DNA of 64,000 nucleotides from Pantoea stewartii subsp. stewartii (lineage in GTDB: Bacteria; Pseudomonadota; Gammaproteobacteria; Enterobacterales; Enterobacteriaceae), in the NCBI RefSeq assembly GCF_008801695.1, contig NZ_VZPF01000003.1, positions 31,183 through 95,182 of the forward strand, in the 5' to 3' direction. Of this stretch, positions 17,579-27,278 are shown piece after piece. Below the pieces are notes generated by a model, which worked only from the letters and a program-made list of their open reading frames with translations, searched no databases and had not been told where the DNA came from. Every line of letters begins with the position of its first letter. Position 1 is the first letter of the stretch. Position numbers and translations under genes: made by a program.

Positions 17579-18675
17579 ATTTTAGTTCTGATCTTTTTGA
17601 CTTGAACAGCAAAAGCCCGGCTATCAATATCACAATTGAAGGTAAGGATGTGACTACCGCGCTGGATGCGCGCCTGATGAGTCTGACGCTCACGGATAAC
17701 CGGGGTTTTGAGGCTGACCAGCTTGATCTGGAGTTGGACGACGCCGACGGGCAAATCGTCATGCCCCGACGTGGTGCCGTTATTCAGCTGGCGCTGGGCT
17801 GGAAGGGCCAGCCGCTTTTCCCAAAAGGAGCATTCACCGTAGATGAGATTGAGCACAGCGGTACGCCTGATAAGCTGACGATTCGTGCCCGTAGCGCTGA
17901 TTTTCGTGAAACCCTCAATATCCGGCGTGAAAAGTCATGGCATCAGACAACCGTGGGAGCGGTGGTAAAGGAAATAGCGACCCGCCAAAATCTTAAGTCA
18001 GCGCTGGACAAGGGTATGGCAGACAGAGTGCTGGAGCATATAGACCAGACAAATGAAAGCGATGCCAGTTTCCTGATGAGGCTGGCGCGGCAGTATGGGG
18101 CGATAGCTTCCGTTAAGGATGGACACCTGCTGTTTATCCGGCAGGGACAGGGAAGAACGGCAAGCGGAAAACCGTTGCCGGTAATCATCATCACGCGCAA
18201 GGCTGGCGATGGTCACAGTTTTACCCTGGCAGATCGTGGTGCTTATACCGGAGTGACTGCGCACTGGTTAAACACAAGGGAGCCAAAGAAAAAAGAAGCC
18301 ACACAAGTCAGACGGCGCAGAAAAAAACAAACCTCAACAAAGACGCCGGAAGCAAAGGAAGGGGACTATCTGGTGGGGACAGATGAAAATGTCCTGGTGC
18401 TAAACCACACCTACGCTAACCGTGCGAACGCAGAGCGTCAGGCCAAAATTGTCTGGGAACGGCTGCAGCGTGGTGTTGCGTCATTTTCCCTGCAGCTCGC
18501 TGAGGGCCGGGCAGATCTCTACACCGAAATGCCGGTAAAGATGAGCGGCTTTAAGCAGCCTATCGACGATGCCGAATGGACCATAACAATGTTGACGCAT
18601 ACGGTCAGCCCGGATAATGGTTTTACTACCAGTCTGGAGCTTGAGGTTAAAATTGATGATTTAGAACTCGAATAG
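17575..18675 (+). CDS. D: Late tail protein D, P2 gpD-like (gp27/hub family)
   Basis: 366 residues starting with GTG at 17575, overlapping the U stop. It contains SLTLTDNRGFEADQLDLELDD, the RGAVIQLALGWKGQPLFPKG strand and ANAERQAKIVWERLQRG. It is the baseplate hub protein on which the spike sits. A small hairpin (AATTCAC/GTGAATT, 18681-18698) follows the gene. Confidence 0.94.
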   Translation: MNFSSDLFDLNSKSPAINITIEGKDVTTALDARLMSLTLTDNRGFEADQLDLELDDADGQIVMPRRGAVIQLALGWKGQPLFPKGAFTVDEIEHSGTPDKLTIRARSADFRETLNIRREKSWHQTTVGAVVKEIATRQNLKSALDKGMADRVLEHIDQTNESDASFLMRLARQYGAIASVKDGHLLFIRQGQGRTASGKPLPVIIITRKAGDGHSFTLADRGAYTGVTAHWLNTREPKKKEATQVRRRRKKQTSTKTPEAKEGDYLVGTDENVLVLNHTYANRANAERQAKIVWERLQRGVASFSLQLAEGRADLYTEMPVKMSGFKQPIDDAEWTITMLTHTVSPDNGFTTSLELEVKIDDLELE

Positions 18676-18727
18676 TAGTAAATTCACCAAAGTGAATTAA
18701 GAAACGTCAAATGAGGTTCTGATTATG

Positions 18728-18943
18728 ATGAATTGCCCTAAATGTGGACATGCAGCGCATACAAGAAGCAGCTTTAGGGTATCGGACCAGACAAAAGAAC
18801 GTTATTGCCAGTGCCAAAATATTAACTGTGGTGCTACTTTTGTTACTCATGAAACCGTTGTGAGATACATTACTACTCCCAACCTAATTGATCATGCCCC
18901 ACCACACCCATCAACGGGAGGGCAGGGCCATATGAACTTTTAA
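18728..18943 (+). CDS. ogr: Late gene transcription activator, Ogr/Delta family
   Basis: 71 residues from the second of two adjacent ATG codons (18725 and 18728). The family match favours 18728. The zinc-binding pattern is C-x2-C at the N-terminus (MNCPKCGH) and CQ-CQNINC in the middle, with KERYCQCQNINCGATF diagnostic of Ogr. It contacts the RNA polymerase alpha subunit and binds TGT-N12-ACA sites. Three such sites are present here upstream of O, V and FI. As in P2, it is the last late gene before the attachment site. Confidence 0.94.
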   Translation: MNCPKCGHAAHTRSSFRVSDQTKERYCQCQNINCGATFVTHETVVRYITTPNLIDHAPPHPSTGGQGHMNF

Positions 18944-18958
18944 AACCACTGATTAGGT

Positions 18959-19333
18959 TTACATTTTTTCGATTAAACTGGTTCTGTATTCTTCAGCTTG
19001 CTTGAAGTCCATGGAACCAGTTTTTTTACACTCAATCCCACCGCCATCGATTTTATAACCCTGATCGGACGTGACATTCCATAGAGTGATTTTTTTGATT
19101 TTCTCAGGATTCCACTTGTTCATAAAGTAGTCATCACATATCGCACTGAACATGGATTTTGCAGCATCTATCATTAGTGCTTGCTTGTTGTATCTGACGG
19201 TCAGCTCACCATCTTCCAGTACATGAGTCCTAGTATCATAACCTGCTATCAGATTGTCGATAGAGTTGGGTATTTTGTCCGCGAATGCGCTCTGAGATGT
19301 GATTAGTAACAGAGCTAATAAAGGTTTTTTCAT
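18959..19333 (-). CDS. Secreted protein of unknown function, prophage-end cargo gene
   Basis: 124 residues. A clear signal peptide (MKKPLLALLLITSQSAFA, cleaved after Ala18) predicts export to the periplasm. The mature part is hydrophilic, with three Cys (two of them in ICDD and IECKK), and is not recognised. It lies between ogr and the tRNA gene, opposite to the late genes, so it is likely expressed in the lysogen as a cargo (moron) gene. Its AT-rich sequence differs from the late genes. Confidence 0.75.
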   Translation of the reverse strand: MKKPLLALLLITSQSAFADKIPNSIDNLIAGYDTRTHVLEDGELTVRYNKQALMIDAAKSMFSAICDDYFMNKWNPEKIKKITLWNVTSDQGYKIDGGGIECKKTGSMDFKQAEEYRTSLIEKM

Positions 19334-19411
19334 GAGAGATCGCCCTTTAAAAGTAAAAGTACGTGAAAAACTACCGCCATTTCATCGCCACTAAAAAATT
19401 AATCAACAAAA

Positions 19412-19438
19412 AAGCCACTCTTTCGAGTGGCTTAATCA
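19412..19438 (-). terminator. Intrinsic terminator downstream of ileX
   Basis: Read leftward, a 9-bp stem AAGCCACTC/GAGTGGCTT with a GAAA loop is followed by a run of T. It is placed about 27 bases after the tRNA 3' end. It could belong to the host tRNA gene or to the prophage end. Confidence 0.75.
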
Positions 19439-19439
19439 T

Positions 19440-19480
19440 ATGATTTTAAAGCTAAAATTTGGTGGCCCCTGCTGGGTTTG
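19440..19480. other. att: Probable prophage attachment region at the 3' end of ileX
   Basis: The ogr end of the P2-like prophage abuts the 3' part of the tRNA gene, and the tRNA is intact including CCA. Integration into tRNA 3' ends that restores the tRNA is common. The matching repeat at the integrase end lies outside the window, so the core sequence cannot be defined here. Confidence 0.5.
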
Positions 19481-19535
19481 AACCAGCGACCAAGCGATTA
19501 TGAGTCGCCTGCTCTAACCACTGAGCTAAGGGGCC
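19460..19535 (-). tRNA. ileX: tRNA-Ile2 (anticodon CAT, lysidine-modified)
   Basis: 76 nt with encoded CCA. The reverse strand begins GGCCCCTTAGCTCAGTGGTT and folds into a full cloverleaf with a 7-bp acceptor stem. The anticodon CAT lies at 19500-19502. The sequence and its place next to mug and rpoD match E. coli ileX, whose CAU anticodon is converted by TilS to read AUA codons. It is not an initiator or elongator Met tRNA, because the body matches the Ile2 type. Confidence 0.93.
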
Positions 19536-19547
19536 AATGGAGCGGGG

Positions 19548-19553
19548 ATTATA
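19548..19553 (-). promoter_or_regulatory. -10 element of the ileX promoter
   Basis: On the minus strand TATAAT is followed by a GC-rich discriminator (CCCCGC) directly before the tRNA 5' end, a pattern typical of stringently controlled tRNA promoters. The -35 region is weak (TGGATT at a 17-bp spacing). Confidence 0.6.
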
Positions 19554-19837
19554 AAGTATCTGTTCGGGGCAATCCAGCGTTGTTCGGCTGGTTGCTGAAA
19601 TAAGCAGCAATGTTTTACTTGCTGATAACTATGATAAAACCGCCAAAAACGCTACGCTGATACGCAGCGTCGTCGCATGCGCGGTGAAGCGCTATTGTCT
19701 TATCGGGCTTAACAGTAGGAAAGACAGCCGCGATCACGACATTGCTCCGCAAATAAGCGTTAACCACTGGCAAGATTATGACGAATACGGATTCTTTGCG
19801 TGAGCGGCCAGGACGCAGCGCAAAGCCAGGAGGCCTC

Positions 19838-20353
19838 ATGAGCGAACACAACATCACCGATATCATTGCACCGGACCTGAACGTCCTCTTCTGCGGCATT
19901 AATCCCGGTCAGTCGACCGCGCACACCGGCTATCATTTTGCCCATCCCGGCAATCGCTTCTGGAAGGTGATTCACCTGGCAGGGTTTACGGTGCAGCAAC
20001 TGAAGCCGGAAGAGGAGCAGCGCTTACTGGAGACCGGCTGTGGTATTACAATGCTGGTCGAGCGTCCGACCATTCAGGCAAATGAACTGGCCAGTGATGA
20101 GCTACGTGATGGCGGTCAGCGGCTGATGGACAAGGTTCTATGCTATCAGCCTGCCGCGCTGGCTATCCTGGGCAAAGATGCCTTTAAACGCGCGTTTCGT
20201 CAGAGCAAAGTGGAATGGGGCGAGCAGCCGATCTACATGGGGAAAACCCAGGTGTGGGTGTTGCCGAATCCCAGCGGATTAAACCGGGCCTCACTGGAAG
20301 AGATGGTGGCGCTATATCGCCAGATGTACGAGGCGTTACAGCTGCGGCGTTAA
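19838..20353 (+). CDS. mug: G/U mismatch-specific DNA glycosylase
   Basis: 171 residues from the ATG at 19838, which has AGGAGG eight bases upstream. An earlier in-frame ATG at 19778 lacks this site. The catalytic motif CGINPG with the key Asn is near residue 20, and the second family motif VLPNPSGLNR is near 147-156. The enzyme removes uracil or ethenocytosine opposite guanine, mainly in stationary phase. It is convergent with rpoD and shares a terminator with it, as in E. coli. Confidence 0.95.
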   Translation: MSEHNITDIIAPDLNVLFCGINPGQSTAHTGYHFAHPGNRFWKVIHLAGFTVQQLKPEEEQRLLETGCGITMLVERPTIQANELASDELRDGGQRLMDKVLCYQPAALAILGKDAFKRAFRQSKVEWGEQPIYMGKTQVWVLPNPSGLNRASLEEMVALYRQMYEALQLRR

Positions 20354-20394
20354 TGGTGGCGGTTTGCGGGAAAAGGGCAGAGCAGCAGACATAA

Positions 20395-20418
20395 AAAACC
20401 CCGGCGAACCGGGGTTTT
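20395..20418. terminator. Bidirectional terminator between mug and rpoD
   Basis: AAAACCCCGG-CGAA-CCGGGGTTTT forms a 10-bp perfect stem with A and T runs on both sides, so it can stop transcription from mug (rightward) and rpoD (leftward). Confidence 0.9.
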
Positions 20419-20425
20419 AAGGGAC

Positions 20426-22255
20426 TTAGTCGTCGAGGAAGCTACGCAGCACTTCCGAGCGGCTCGGGTGGCGCAGTTTACGCAGGGCTTTCGCTTCAAT
20501 CTGACGAATACGCTCACGGGTAACGTCAAACTGTTTGCCCACTTCTTCTAACGTGTGGTCGGTGTTCATATCGATACCGAAACGCATGCGCAGCACTTTG
20601 GCTTCACGCGCGGTCAGGCCAGCCAGCACGTCGTGGGTCGCAGAACGCAGGCTCTCAGAGGTCGCAGAGTCCAGCGGCAGCTCCAGCGTGGTGTCTTCGA
20701 TAAAATCACCCAGATGTGAATCTTCATCATCACCAATCGGCGTCTCCATAGAGATAGGCTCTTTGGCAATCTTCAGCACTTTGCGGATCTTATCTTCTGG
20801 CATCAGCATACGCTCAGCCAGTTCTTCTGGCGTCGGCTCACGGCCCATCTCCTGCAGCATCTGGCGCGAAATACGGTTGAGTTTGTTGATGGTCTCAATC
20901 ATATGCACCGGAATACGGATGGTACGCGCCTGGTCAGCGATAGAACGGGTAATCGCCTGACGAATCCACCATGTGGCGTAGGTCGAGAACTTGTAGCCGC
21001 GACGGTATTCAAACTTATCAACCGCTTTCATCAGACCGATGTTACCTTCCTGAATCAGATCCAGGAACTGCAGACCACGGTTGGTGTATTTCTTGGCGAT
21101 GGAAATCACCAGACGCAGGTTAGCTTCAACCATCTCTTTCTTCGCGCGGCGGGCTTTCGCTTCACCGATCGACATCCGACGGTTGATGTCTTTCACCTGC
21201 TCGATGGTCAGGCCGGTTTCTTCTTCAATCTGTGCCAGCTTCTGCAGCGAACGCATCACGTCATCCTGCACGTCCAGCAGTTTTTCAGACCATGGCTTGT
21301 TCATCGCCAGTGCGGCTTTGAACCAGCTCTCGTTGGTCTCGTTACCGGTGAACAGCGTAATGAAGTTTTTCTTCGGCATTTTGCACACTTCAATACAGAG
21401 CTTCATGATCAAACGCTCCTGGGTACGGACACGTTCCATCATTTCGCGCATATTGTTCACCAGATAGTCGAACTGCTTCGGTACCAGGCGGAACTGTTTG
21501 AAGACGTCAGACAGGTTCTGGATCTCAGCGACAGAGGCCGCATGGCTGCGTCCTTTGCTCTTGATCACATCGCGCGTCGTTTCGTATTGCGTACGCAGGT
21601 CAGAGAACTTCTCGCGCGCCAGTTCCGGGTCGATAGAGCAGTCGTCGTCGCTCTCTTCGTCGTCATCGTCGTCGTCATTACGATCTTCTTCGGACAACTC
21701 AGAACCGACGTGGGTGGCGGTCGGTGCCAGGTCTTCTTCTGCGTTAGGATCGACAAAGCCAGTGATAAGGTCTGACAGACGCGACTCACCGGCTTCAACA
21801 CGATCGTACTGATCCAGCAGGTAGGTAATGGCTTCCGGATATTCAGCAACGGAACACTGAACCTGGTTGATACCGTCTTCAATACGCTTCGCGATGTCGA
21901 TTTCGCCTTCGCGGGTCAGCAGTTCAACGGTACCCATTTCACGCATGTACATGCGAACCGGGTCGGTGGTGCGGCCAATTTCAGATTCAACGCTGGATAA
22001 TACCTGAGCGGCAGCTTCCGCGGCATCTTCGTCAGTATCGGAGCTGTTTTCATTCAGCATCAGATCGTCGGCGTCCGGGGCTTCTTCAACCACCTGGATG
22101 CCCATGTCGTTAATCATCTGGATGATGTCTTCGATCTGATCGGAGTCGACGATATCTTCCGGCAGATGGTCATTGACCTCAGCATAGGTCAGATAGCCTT
22201 GCTCCTTACCACGGGTGACAAGAAGCTTGAGCTGTGACTGCGGGTTTTGCTCCAT
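20426..22255 (-). CDS. rpoD: RNA polymerase primary sigma factor (sigma-70)
   Basis: 609 residues (E. coli 613). Region 1.1 is at the N-terminus ([20 protein letters not shown]). It is followed by the non-conserved region with a long acidic run of Asp and Glu near 195-210, region 2 ([20 protein letters not shown]) and the region 4 helix-turn-helix ([20 protein letters not shown]). The C-terminus is [11 protein letters not shown]. It directs RNA polymerase to housekeeping promoters. It is the last gene of the rpsU-dnaG-rpoD operon, separated here from dnaG by a repeat-rich spacer. Confidence 0.98.
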   Translation of the reverse strand: MEQNPQSQLKLLVTRGKEQGYLTYAEVNDHLPEDIVDSDQIEDIIQMINDMGIQVVEEAPDADDLMLNENSSDTDEDAAEAAAQVLSSVESEIGRTTDPVRMYMREMGTVELLTREGEIDIAKRIEDGINQVQCSVAEYPEAITYLLDQYDRVEAGESRLSDLITGFVDPNAEEDLAPTATHVGSELSEEDRNDDDDDDEESDDDCSIDPELAREKFSDLRTQYETTRDVIKSKGRSHAASVAEIQNLSDVFKQFRLVPKQFDYLVNNMREMMERVRTQERLIMKLCIEVCKMPKKNFITLFTGNETNESWFKAALAMNKPWSEKLLDVQDDVMRSLQKLAQIEEETGLTIEQVKDINRRMSIGEAKARRAKKEMVEANLRLVISIAKKYTNRGLQFLDLIQEGNIGLMKAVDKFEYRRGYKFSTYATWWIRQAITRSIADQARTIRIPVHMIETINKLNRISRQMLQEMGREPTPEELAERMLMPEDKIRKVLKIAKEPISMETPIGDDEDSHLGDFIEDTTLELPLDSATSESLRSATHDVLAGLTAREAKVLRMRFGIDMNTDHTLEEVGKQFDVTRERIRQIEAKALRKLRHPSRSEVLRSFLDD

Positions 22256-22410
22256 AAGACGGTATCCACACTTCTGTTAATTAGATTGGTGTCGGTCGGC
22301 AGCGAGCCAACAATAACATTGAAGGCATTTCGTTCTCGCCGCTGCCTTCGTCGCGGCCTGGGCTTTGCCCATTAGTAATCGGCACTTAAGCCGCAAATTT
22401 TATGTCGGGC

Positions 22411-22760
22411 CTGGCTTACTCGCCATTTTTGCCTCTGACAGTGCTCGTCATCCTCACGTACATCAGTACGCTCCGGTGACTGCGCGCTTTCAGCGACAAA
22501 ACCTGCTTCGACGCCAATAGCCCGAGGACGGAAGCTGGCTTACTCGCCATTTTTGCCTCTGTCAGTGCTCGTCATCCTCACGTACGTCAGTACGCTCCGG
22601 TGACTGCGCGCTTTCAGCGACAAAACCTGCTTCGACGCCAATAGCCCGAGGGCGGAAGCTGGCTTTCACAACATTTTTGCCACTGGCGGTACTCGTCATC
22701 CTCACATAGCGGAGGTAACGGTTCGCTTACCGCGACAAAACCTGCTTCGCCCTGAATAAC
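22411..22760. repeat. Three tandem copies of a 124-bp repeat in the dnaG-rpoD spacer
   Basis: Copies start at 22411, 22535 and 22659 (each begins CTGGCT), giving an exact 124-bp period. Copies 1 and 2 are nearly identical, with about two or three changes. Copy 3 is diverged in its centre but keeps GTCATCCTCAC and CGACAAAACCTGCTTCG. Each of the first two holds a hairpin-capable CGTAC-ATCA-GTACG core. The rest of the 551-bp spacer (22256-22806) shows no gene. Confidence 0.9.
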
Positions 22761-22806
22761 TAAACCTGCCGCTCCGGTTACGGACAGCAGCAGGTAGGGT
22801 AACCTG

Positions 22807-24552
22807 TTACTTTTTCGCGAAGGCCTGGCTCAGTGTCCAGAGCTCGCGACGTTCGTCGGTGCTGAGTCCATGGGTGCGTTCTCGCGCAATCAGGAACTCC
22901 AGTCGTTCTTCCAGAGCCGCGTCATAAATACTGGCCAGGGAATCCTGGAACACCGCTTCGCTCTCTTCATCCACTATCATGTGGTTCCACACGGCCAGTG
23001 TTTCAAGCGTTTGGCTAAAATTTGTTCCGCGATATAACTCTAGTAGCTGACCGGTGGTCAATCCAGGATTCTCGTTACAGCGCTTCACTAATTCAATAAA
23101 TAGCGGTAAACCGGCTATTTTTGACTCGGCCAGCCCATCCAGTGCAGGGACCAGGCTTGCCAGTTGTGGATTCTGAATCAGCAACGCCACCAGAACGCGC
23201 ATTGTGGTGCGTTTCAGCGGCGGAGCAACCGGTGCGCTTGCGCCCTGTGCCTGTTTAGGCATCAGCTTTTCAAGCTGCGCATCATCCAGAATACCGAGTT
23301 TGTTTCCCAGTTCCTGACGCAGATAAATGCGTAACGTTTCACCAGGAATCTGCGTGATCAGTGGCAATGCCAGTGTACTTAAACGCGCTTTGCCGTCACG
23401 AGAGCTTAAATCGACCTGCGGCAACAGGCTGTCGAACAAAAACGAAGAGAACGGCATAGCCTGCTCCATCCTCGCTTCGAATGCGGCTTTACCTTCTTTG
23501 CGAACCAACGTATCCGGGTCTTCGCCGTCAGGTAAAAACATAAAGCGTAGTTGACGACCGTCATTCATGTAAGGCAATGCGGTTTCAAGCGCTCGCCAAG
23601 CGGCTTCACGTCCGGCGCGATCGCCGTCGTAACAGCAAATTACGTTATCCGTACTGCGAAACAGCAACTGAATATGTTCAGCCGTGGTCGATGTACCCAG
23701 TGAGGCAACCGCGTAGTCCACGCCGTATTGCGCCAGGGCAACGACATCCATATAGCCTTCCACCACTAACAGGCGTTTCGGTTCAGGATGATTTTTTAAG
23801 GCTTCATACAGGCCATACAGCTGACGACCTTTATGAAAAACAGGCGTTTCGGGCGAGTTCAGATACTTCGGCGTATCATTACCCAGCACGCGGCCGCCAA
23901 AGCCGATAACGCGGCCTCGCTTATCGCGGATGGGAAACATCACGCGCTCGCGAAAGCGATCGTAAACCCGGCCTTTGTCATTACTGACCAGCATGCCCGC
24001 TTCCATTAATGACTCGCGATCTTCCGGCTGCTTACCAAAGCGTTTGAGAACATTGTCCCAACCGGCGGGGGCATAACCTATCGCGAAATGATTAATGATA
24101 TCGGCGCTCAGGCCGCGATGTTGAAGATAATCGCGCGCTGACTGGGCACTGGATTGCTGCAAACTCTGCTGATAAAAACCGTTAAGGTTGTCCATCAGTT
24201 GGTACAGGCTCTGGCGCTGATGGCGTTCCATCGGGCTGGGCCCGTTACCCGCTTCGTAAGGGACATCTAACCCGTGAGAAGTGGCTAACTCTTCGATACT
24301 TTCAACAAACTCCAGACGATCGTAGTTCATCAGAAAGTCGATGGCATTACCGTGCGCACCACAACCAAAACAGTGATAAAACTGTTTTTCGCCATTTACG
24401 GTAAAAGAGGGGGTTTTCTCATTATGAAAAGGACAGCACGCATGATAATTCTTTCCCTGCTTTTTTAGCTTTACGCGAGCATCGATCAACTCCACGATGT
24501 CCGTGCGGGCAAGTAAGTCATTGATAAATACGCGTGGAATTCGTCCTGCCAT
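22807..24552 (-). CDS. dnaG: DNA primase
   Basis: 581 residues, the same as E. coli. An N-terminal CHC2 zinc finger is present (CCPFHNEKTPSF and YHCFGCGAHGNAIDF, about 40-70). The RNA polymerase core includes the EGYMDVVALAQYG TOPRIM motif near 265. A C-terminal helicase-binding domain ends ELWTLSQAFAKK. It makes RNA primers at the fork with DnaB. It lies in the macromolecular synthesis operon between rpsU and rpoD, and the upstream terminator limits its expression. Confidence 0.98.
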   Translation of the reverse strand: MAGRIPRVFINDLLARTDIVELIDARVKLKKQGKNYHACCPFHNEKTPSFTVNGEKQFYHCFGCGAHGNAIDFLMNYDRLEFVESIEELATSHGLDVPYEAGNGPSPMERHQRQSLYQLMDNLNGFYQQSLQQSSAQSARDYLQHRGLSADIINHFAIGYAPAGWDNVLKRFGKQPEDRESLMEAGMLVSNDKGRVYDRFRERVMFPIRDKRGRVIGFGGRVLGNDTPKYLNSPETPVFHKGRQLYGLYEALKNHPEPKRLLVVEGYMDVVALAQYGVDYAVASLGTSTTAEHIQLLFRSTDNVICCYDGDRAGREAAWRALETALPYMNDGRQLRFMFLPDGEDPDTLVRKEGKAAFEARMEQAMPFSSFLFDSLLPQVDLSSRDGKARLSTLALPLITQIPGETLRIYLRQELGNKLGILDDAQLEKLMPKQAQGASAPVAPPLKRTTMRVLVALLIQNPQLASLVPALDGLAESKIAGLPLFIELVKRCNENPGLTTGQLLELYRGTNFSQTLETLAVWNHMIVDEESEAVFQDSLASIYDAALEERLEFLIARERTHGLSTDERRELWTLSQAFAKK

Positions 24553-24586
24553 AAGCCCCGTTTTTTCAGCTCATAAACGACAACAA

Positions 24587-24616
24587 GCCGCGCTTCCTTT
24601 CGGAAAGCACGGCCTT
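24587..24616 (-). terminator. Attenuating terminator between rpsU and dnaG
   Basis: Read leftward, GGCCGTGCTTTCC-GAAA-GGAAGCGCGGC forms a strong hairpin with a small mismatch. It corresponds to the internal terminator of the rpsU-dnaG-rpoD operon, which in E. coli lowers dnaG expression relative to rpsU. A T tract is weak. Confidence 0.7.
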
Positions 24617-24668
24617 TTACTTGACTCGGTCTGCGTTTATCACGCTGTGGAGGCGAACCTCCGGGATA

Positions 24669-24896
<228 letters not shown>

Positions 24897-24955
24897 TCAA
24901 TAAAATTCGGTTTTTCTGCTGACTGCGGCGCCAGCACATTTCAAAATGGTGCAGC

Positions 24956-24985
24956 ATTTTACTCCAACTCGCGTCGGCTTGTAAA
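24956..24985 (-). promoter_or_regulatory. rpsU operon promoter
   Basis: On the minus strand TTTACA (24985-24980), an 18-bp spacer and TAAAAT (24961-24956) form a good sigma-70 promoter. Its arrangement matches the E. coli rpsU promoter. It drives rpsU-dnaG-rpoD. Confidence 0.75.
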
Positions 24986-25162
24986 GCACCATGGATAATT
25001 AAGAACCAACAGGAGCGTATGCCTGTGCGGCTGCCGTTTTTTTCCAGGTGCGGGAGTATAGCGCACTCTTTAGGCAGCAGAAAATGACTTTTTGCGTGGA
25101 TTGAGTCCTCTTTTTGCACAGTGGCTATGCTAAACTGCGCGCCGCAAGAATGAGGTGAAGCA

Positions 25163-26176
25163 ATGCGAATTCTGGGTATTGAAACATCGTGCGATGAAAC
25201 CGGCATCGCAATCTATGATGACGAGGCTGGCTTAGTCGCGAACCAGCTCTACAGCCAGGTAAAACTGCATGCCGATTACGGCGGCGTGGTACCGGAACTG
25301 GCTTCGCGCGATCACGTACGTAAAACGGTGCCCCTGATTCAGGCGGCGCTGAAACAGGCGGATTTAGCGCCGCAGCAGATTGATGCGGTGGCCTATACGG
25401 CGGGGCCGGGCCTGGTCGGCGCGTTGCTGGTGGGCGCGACGATTGGGCGCGCGCTGGCCTTTGCGTGGAAGGTGCCTGCGGTGCCCGTGCATCATATGGA
25501 AGGTCATCTGCTGGCGCCGATGCTGGAAGACAATCCACCCGCCTTCCCGTTTGTGGCCTTGCTGGTTTCTGGCGGCCACACGCAGCTGATCAGCGTTACC
25601 GGCATTGGTGAATATGTACTGCTGGGCGAGTCAATTGACGATGCCGCAGGCGAAGCCTTCGATAAAACCGCCAAATTGCTGGGGCTGGATTATCCCGGCG
25701 GTCCCATGCTGTCGAAAATGGCGCAGCAGGGCACGGCTGGACGCTTCACGTTCCCGCGTCCGATGACCGATCGTCCGGGGCTGGATTTCAGTTTCTCGGG
25801 CCTGAAGACCTTTGCGGCGAATACCATTCGTGGCCATGACGATGACGCGCAAACCCGTGCCGACATCGCCCGTGCGTTTGAAGATGCGGTGGTGGATACG
25901 TTGGCCATCAAATGCAAACGCGCCCTGGATGAAACCGGTTTTAAGCGGCTGGTGATTGCGGGCGGCGTGAGTGCCAACCGTACGCTGCGCGAGCAAATGG
26001 CGGTCATGATGCAGAAGCGCGGTGGTGAGGTATTTTATGCCCGTCCTGAATTTTGCACCGATAACGGCGCCATGATTGCCTACGCGGGCATGGTGCGTCT
26101 GAAAGGCGGTACGCGGGGAGAGCTGGGCGTAAGCGTCAGGCCGCGCTGGCCGCTGGCCGAACTGCCTGCCATCTGA
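25163..26176 (+). CDS. tsaD: tRNA N6-threonylcarbamoyladenosine synthase subunit TsaD
   Basis: 337 residues, equal to E. coli (formerly YgjD). It is an ASKHA-fold enzyme with the metal-binding HHMEGH motif (near 110-115), the LVSGGHTQL segment and the C-terminal SANRTLRE and [13 protein letters not shown] motifs. With TsaB and TsaE it transfers threonylcarbamoyl to A37 of ANN-decoding tRNAs, including the neighbouring Ile2 tRNA. It is divergent from rpsU. The SD GAGGTGA precedes the ATG. Confidence 0.98.
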   Translation: MRILGIETSCDETGIAIYDDEAGLVANQLYSQVKLHADYGGVVPELASRDHVRKTVPLIQAALKQADLAPQQIDAVAYTAGPGLVGALLVGATIGRALAFAWKVPAVPVHHMEGHLLAPMLEDNPPAFPFVALLVSGGHTQLISVTGIGEYVLLGESIDDAAGEAFDKTAKLLGLDYPGGPMLSKMAQQGTAGRFTFPRPMTDRPGLDFSFSGLKTFAANTIRGHDDDAQTRADIARAFEDAVVDTLAIKCKRALDETGFKRLVIAGGVSANRTLREQMAVMMQKRGGEVFYARPEFCTDNGAMIAYAGMVRLKGGTRGELGVSVRPRWPLAELPAI

Positions 26177-26180
26177 CAGA

Positions 26181-26206
26181 AAAAAGCCGGTCAACCGGCT
26201 TTTTTT
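26181..26206. terminator. Bidirectional terminator between tsaD and plsY
   Basis: AAAAAGCCGGT-CA-ACCGGCTTTTTT is a perfect inverted repeat with A and T tracts, serving two convergent genes. Confidence 0.9.
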
Positions 26207-26210
26207 ACGC

Positions 26211-26810
26211 TTACTGTTTCTTTTTGCGCTTCCAGATTTTACTTTCCTGACGACGCCACAGACGTTGGATGTTGTCATGATGTCGCAGCAAAATCAGGCA
26301 GGAGAGCATGGAAACCGGGAACGTAAACTGCGGTTTAAACCACCAGACATAGAACGGCGCAATCAGGGCGCTGACAATCGCCCCAAGCGATGAGTAACCG
26401 CTGAGCAGGACGGTCAACAGCCAGGTGCCGGTCATCAGCCCGGTCAGATCCCAGCCGATCGGCGCGATAGCACCAAACGCGGTCGCCACGCCTTTCCCGC
26501 CTCTGAAGCGGAAAAACACCGGATAAATATGGCCCAGACAGGCGGCAATAGCGGTTAAGCCCAGGTAAAGCGGGGGCACGTGAAGCAGGTACGCCAGCCA
26601 GACAGGCACCATACCTTTCAGAATATCGAATACCAGCACCGTTGCTGCCGCCGCTTTGCCGCCAAGGCGCAGCACATTGGTGGCACCCGGGTTGCCTGAA
26701 CCGTGGGTGCGGGGATCGGGTAGCCCGGCGAGTTTGCATACCAGAATCGCACTGGAGATGGACCCACACAGATACGCGAAAATAATCATACCAAGCGCGA
26801 AAGCACTCAT
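26211..26810 (-). CDS. plsY: Acyl-phosphate:glycerol-3-phosphate acyltransferase
   Basis: 199 residues (E. coli 205). About five transmembrane segments are seen. The three conserved loops are present: GSISSAIL near the N-terminus, [12 protein letters not shown] (about 36-47) and [13 protein letters not shown] (about 103). The enzyme uses acyl-phosphate to acylate glycerol-3-phosphate, the first step of phospholipid synthesis. The C-terminus is very basic (KIWKRKKKQ). It is divergent from folB. Confidence 0.97.
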   Translation of the reverse strand: MSAFALGMIIFAYLCGSISSAILVCKLAGLPDPRTHGSGNPGATNVLRLGGKAAAATVLVFDILKGMVPVWLAYLLHVPPLYLGLTAIAACLGHIYPVFFRFRGGKGVATAFGAIAPIGWDLTGLMTGTWLLTVLLSGYSSLGAIVSALIAPFYVWWFKPQFTFPVSMLSCLILLRHHDNIQRLWRRQESKIWKRKKKQ

Positions 26811-26918
26811 AACACCGTCCCGTTTCCTTTGGGGTCGTTTTGATCACGTCAACTATGGATAATACGCACAATCTGCCGGAAGTGGTATCCGGCCTGGCCA
26901 AAAACAGAGAGCACCGTC

Positions 26919-27278
26919 ATGGATATCGTCTTTATAGAACAACTCACCGTCTTCACTACAATTGGCGTTTACGACTGGGAGCAGGGGATTCAGCAGAAGC
27001 TGGTGATCGATATCGAAATGGCCTGGGATAACCGCCAGGCGGCCGCCAGTGACGATGTTAAGGATTGTCTGAGCTACGCTGACGTCTCTGAGGCGATCCT
27101 GACACATCTGACGGGCGGACGTTTTGCACTGGTCGAACGCGTTGCCGAAGAAATTGCGGATCTGTTGATGAACCGTTTCAATTCGCCCGGTGTGCGTATA
27201 AAGGTAGCAAAACCGGGCGCTGTAGCGCAGGCCGCGCAGGTTGGCGTGCGAATTGAGCGCGGGACTATTCCTAAATAG
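26919..27278 (+). CDS. folB: Dihydroneopterin aldolase
   Basis: 119 residues. The family pattern is MDIVFIEQLTVFTTIGVYDWE, DCLSYADVSEAI and RFALVERVAEEIADLL, ending VKPGAVAQAAQVGV-like (here VAKPGAVAQAAQVGVRIE). It converts 7,8-dihydroneopterin to 6-hydroxymethyl-dihydropterin in folate synthesis and also epimerises the substrate. It is divergent from plsY, as in E. coli. Confidence 0.97.
   Translation: MDIVFIEQLTVFTTIGVYDWEQGIQQKLVIDIEMAWDNRQAAASDDVKDCLSYADVSEAILTHLTGGRFALVERVAEEIADLLMNRFNSPGVRIKVAKPGAVAQAAQVGVRIERGTIPK

Noticed and set aside
1..19450. Tailocin (phage tail-like bacteriocin) instead of a prophage
   Set aside because: Terminase, capsid, scaffold and head-completion genes are all present and intact, so this is a full P2-like prophage as far as it can be seen.
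20903..21775. 290-codon frame opposite rpoD
   Set aside because: It is antisense to a highly conserved sigma factor and its composition (many His, Leu and Phe) is typical of a shadow frame.
22411..22760. CRISPR array
   Set aside because: The unit is 124 bp, adjacent copies are contiguous without unique spacers, and no cas genes are near.
22411..22760. ERIC or REP element
   Set aside because: The core does not match the ERIC or REP consensus that I know. It is reported only as a tandem repeat.
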